The notes under the pieces were generated by a model. The model searched no databases. It saw only the letters and a list, made by a program, of their open reading frames with translations, and had not been told where the DNA came from. Below are positions 62,525 to 64,000 of a DNA stretch of 64,000 nt, piece after piece (within the stretch, counting starts at the first letter, position 1; every line of letters begins with the position of its first letter). A program made the position numbers and the translations under genes. Origin of the DNA: Planococcus donghaensis MPA1U2 (GTDB taxonomy: Bacteria > Bacillota > Bacilli > Bacillales_A > Planococcaceae); the NCBI RefSeq assembly GCF_000189395.1, contig NZ_AEPB01000018.1, forward strand, positions 1 through 64,000, in the 5' to 3' direction.

Positions 62525-63997
62525 TTAAAATTCACCTGGATATTCTTTACTAAGCTTCTCTACCAATTGACTTCTTACATATGGATTATACAGCCATTCT
62601 TCTTCTAATAATCCTTTATACCCTGCGAGTTTATTGGCGGAATTTACTTGTTCGTATGCCATCAAAATACCTTCTTCGTAATAATAAAACTCACTTGTCT
62701 CAGCTATTTTTTCTGCTTTTTGCACTGTTTCGTATGACAGCTTTGGGTCAACAAGAAGGTATACTTCTGCTAACAACAATAAATCGTCAACTAGAAATTC
62801 TTCCTGATCCATTTCGATCTTGTCGTTTAGCACTTCAACAGCAACATCAACTTTTTCTTGAGCAAGCATTATGTCTACTAATAACCAGTCGGCCGCATCT
62901 ACATCATAAATATCTCCAGATTCTCGAATGTTTTCAACCGTTTTTAAAGCAGCTTTGTAATTTTTCATCTCTAATTGTTGATAGCCCAAGTCAAGCCAAT
63001 CTGCTATTTGTTGCTGATTTGCTAATAATTGTTCGAGAAAAATTTCTTCATATTCTTCTATATCCATGTTAATCGTTTTTTCTAAGTTTTTATAAAATCC
63101 ACCAATTGATTGTGACTGTAAAAGCTCGGGAATAATCTCTTCACCATATACATCAACTATAGATTCCACCGCCAAAAAACTTTGCGCATAAGGATCATAT
63201 GTATCCGTAGCTGCCTGATCATAATCCTCTTGACTATCGAGGTCGTGAAAATCAATTGTCTCTATATTTTCTAAGTCATACCATATGCTTGATTCACCAG
63301 CAAAATAATCAGCAACTCCTTCTTCAAACCAAGAAGGAATTCGTGTTATTGACAACAAATGCTGATTTGAAAAAAGATGGCTTTGGTAATGTGAGTATTC
63401 GTGTACTAAGATTAGTTCCCAATTCTCGTCTGTTGGGACTAAGTGAATTCTTTTATTGCCTAAATCGTAATACCCTGCAACTTCTTCTGAACCATAACCC
63501 AATTCTAGTGAAGCATAATTTTCGTGAAACTCGATTGTTAAGCCACCCTCATCTCGTGTACCGAGAGTCGAATGGAACTGCTCTCGTTCTAACTGCAACA
63601 ACGCATCCATTTTTTCAATCTCATTTTTATTGTTTTCTGGATAAAAGTAAGTAACCCCATTTTTTTCGGTTTTTAACAGAGCCGCTTGGGAAGGAACATC
63701 AAATATTCGTGAGGCGAACACCCTAATTTTTTTATCGGAACTTTGACTTTCATCACCCGTTGTATACACCGCAAATGAATTAATAAGACCAATCGTTGTT
63801 ACGACAAGTCCCAGTAAAATAGAAAAAGTCATTAAGCCGGCTGCTTCAGTAACAGTAGTAAATTTCATCAACTCCAGCTTTCCTTTTACTACACCAACAA
63901 TACTGGCGATAAAAAGAAACGTACAGACCACTAGGAATACCCCCGAAATTACTACCCCTCCAAGCAACCCTTGATTAAATACGAGGAAAAATGCCAT
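62525..63997 (-). CDS. Membrane gluzincin metallopeptidase with TPR-like tail, 490 aa (5' end at window edge)
   Basis: Two N-terminal membrane helices (about 10-35 and 52-75) lead to an external zinc protease domain: LVHEYSHYQSH is HExxH, and WFEEGVADYFAG gives the downstream glutamate, a gluzincin pattern like M1/peptidase MA proteins. From about residue 330 repeated helices (DWLDLGYQQLEMKNYKAALK and later ones) suggest TPR units. The ATG is 3 bases from the window end, so its ribosome site is not visible and the gene could start further out. Confidence 0.82.
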   Translation of the reverse strand: MAFFLVFNQGLLGGVVISGVFLVVCTFLFIASIVGVVKGKLELMKFTTVTEAAGLMTFSILLGLVVTTIGLINSFAVYTTGDESQSSDKKIRVFASRIFDVPSQAALLKTEKNGVTYFYPENNKNEIEKMDALLQLEREQFHSTLGTRDEGGLTIEFHENYASLELGYGSEEVAGYYDLGNKRIHLVPTDENWELILVHEYSHYQSHLFSNQHLLSITRIPSWFEEGVADYFAGESSIWYDLENIETIDFHDLDSQEDYDQAATDTYDPYAQSFLAVESIVDVYGEEIIPELLQSQSIGGFYKNLEKTINMDIEEYEEIFLEQLLANQQQIADWLDLGYQQLEMKNYKAALKTVENIRESGDIYDVDAADWLLVDIMLAQEKVDVAVEVLNDKIEMDQEEFLVDDLLLLAEVYLLVDPKLSYETVQKAEKIAETSEFYYYEEGILMAYEQVNSANKLAGYKGLLEEEWLYNPYVRSQLVEKLSKEYPGEF

Positions 63998-64000
63998 ATA

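Overview
The window looks like chromosomal DNA of a low-GC Gram-positive bacterium, most likely a Planococcaceae member (Planococcus/Planomicrobium type). This is inferred from strong AGGAGG-type ribosome binding sites, frequent TTG and GTG starts, many U-tailed intrinsic terminators, a Bacillales-style fru operon next to ptsHI, and a cobalamin riboswitch. No rRNA, tRNA, CRISPR array, transposase or phage module was seen.

Layout. 1-1.3 kb: a small membrane protein and two decayed genes. 1.3-5.8 kb: a four-gene extracytoplasmic acyl-transfer operon (carrier protein, AMP-ligase, MBOAT, SGNH enzyme) behind a good promoter whose start region is covered by a Fur-box-like palindrome. The set has Dlt-type parts but a different order and apparent iron control, and it is the best candidate here for an undescribed system. 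5.8-8 kb: small membrane proteins and a PadR/DUF1700-like pair.

8-16.5 kb is an accessory island. Single genes, mostly on the minus strand (membrane proteins, a lipoprotein, S51 peptidase, GNAT, HAD phosphatase, unknowns), are separated by diverged copies of one intergenic repeat. An AT-rich HEPN (ApeA-like) gene and an unknown CxxC protein lie inside it on the plus strand. 16.5-23.3 kb is a plus-strand run: DMT exporter, P-loop kinase-like protein, ANT(4')-like nucleotidyltransferase, Nudix hydrolase, Bcr/CflA efflux pump, lipoprotein, and a pyruvate-oxidase-like gene broken by a frameshift.

23.3-34.1 kb: a PAS-GGDEF-EAL protein, a divergent AraC/VOC pair, a UbiB-family kinase, an MBL-Nudix fusion, a damaged P-loop gene, two tandem SRPBCC genes, a histidine phosphatase and a zinc-ribbon protein. 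34.4-40.2 kb is the sugar phosphotransferase core: fruR-fruK-fruA on the minus strand, divergent from ptsH-ptsI. HPr and enzyme I supply phosphate to FruA, FruK phosphorylates the resulting fructose-1-phosphate, and FruR is the likely sensor.

40.2-50.7 kb: SDR, MBL hydrolase, NAD(P)HX dehydratase, LMW phosphatase, a channel with an unusual filter, an acetamidase/formamidase homologue, DUF2207, YqcI/YcgG and a LacI regulator. 51-53 kb: a cobalamin riboswitch, an attenuator, a cobalamin adenosyltransferase and a BtuF-like lipoprotein. 53-64 kb: an HNH enzyme with a probable EVE/PUA-like reader domain, a membrane diguanylate cyclase, a GNAT, an MFS pump divergent from an SgrR-type regulator, a frameshifted small membrane gene, a P1 peptidase, a VTT-like protein whose best-placed start is ATC, guaC, and a membrane gluzincin peptidase at the right edge.

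Five genes carry an apparent inactivating lesion (nonsense, frameshift or internal deletion). Without raw reads, true decay cannot be told from assembly error.
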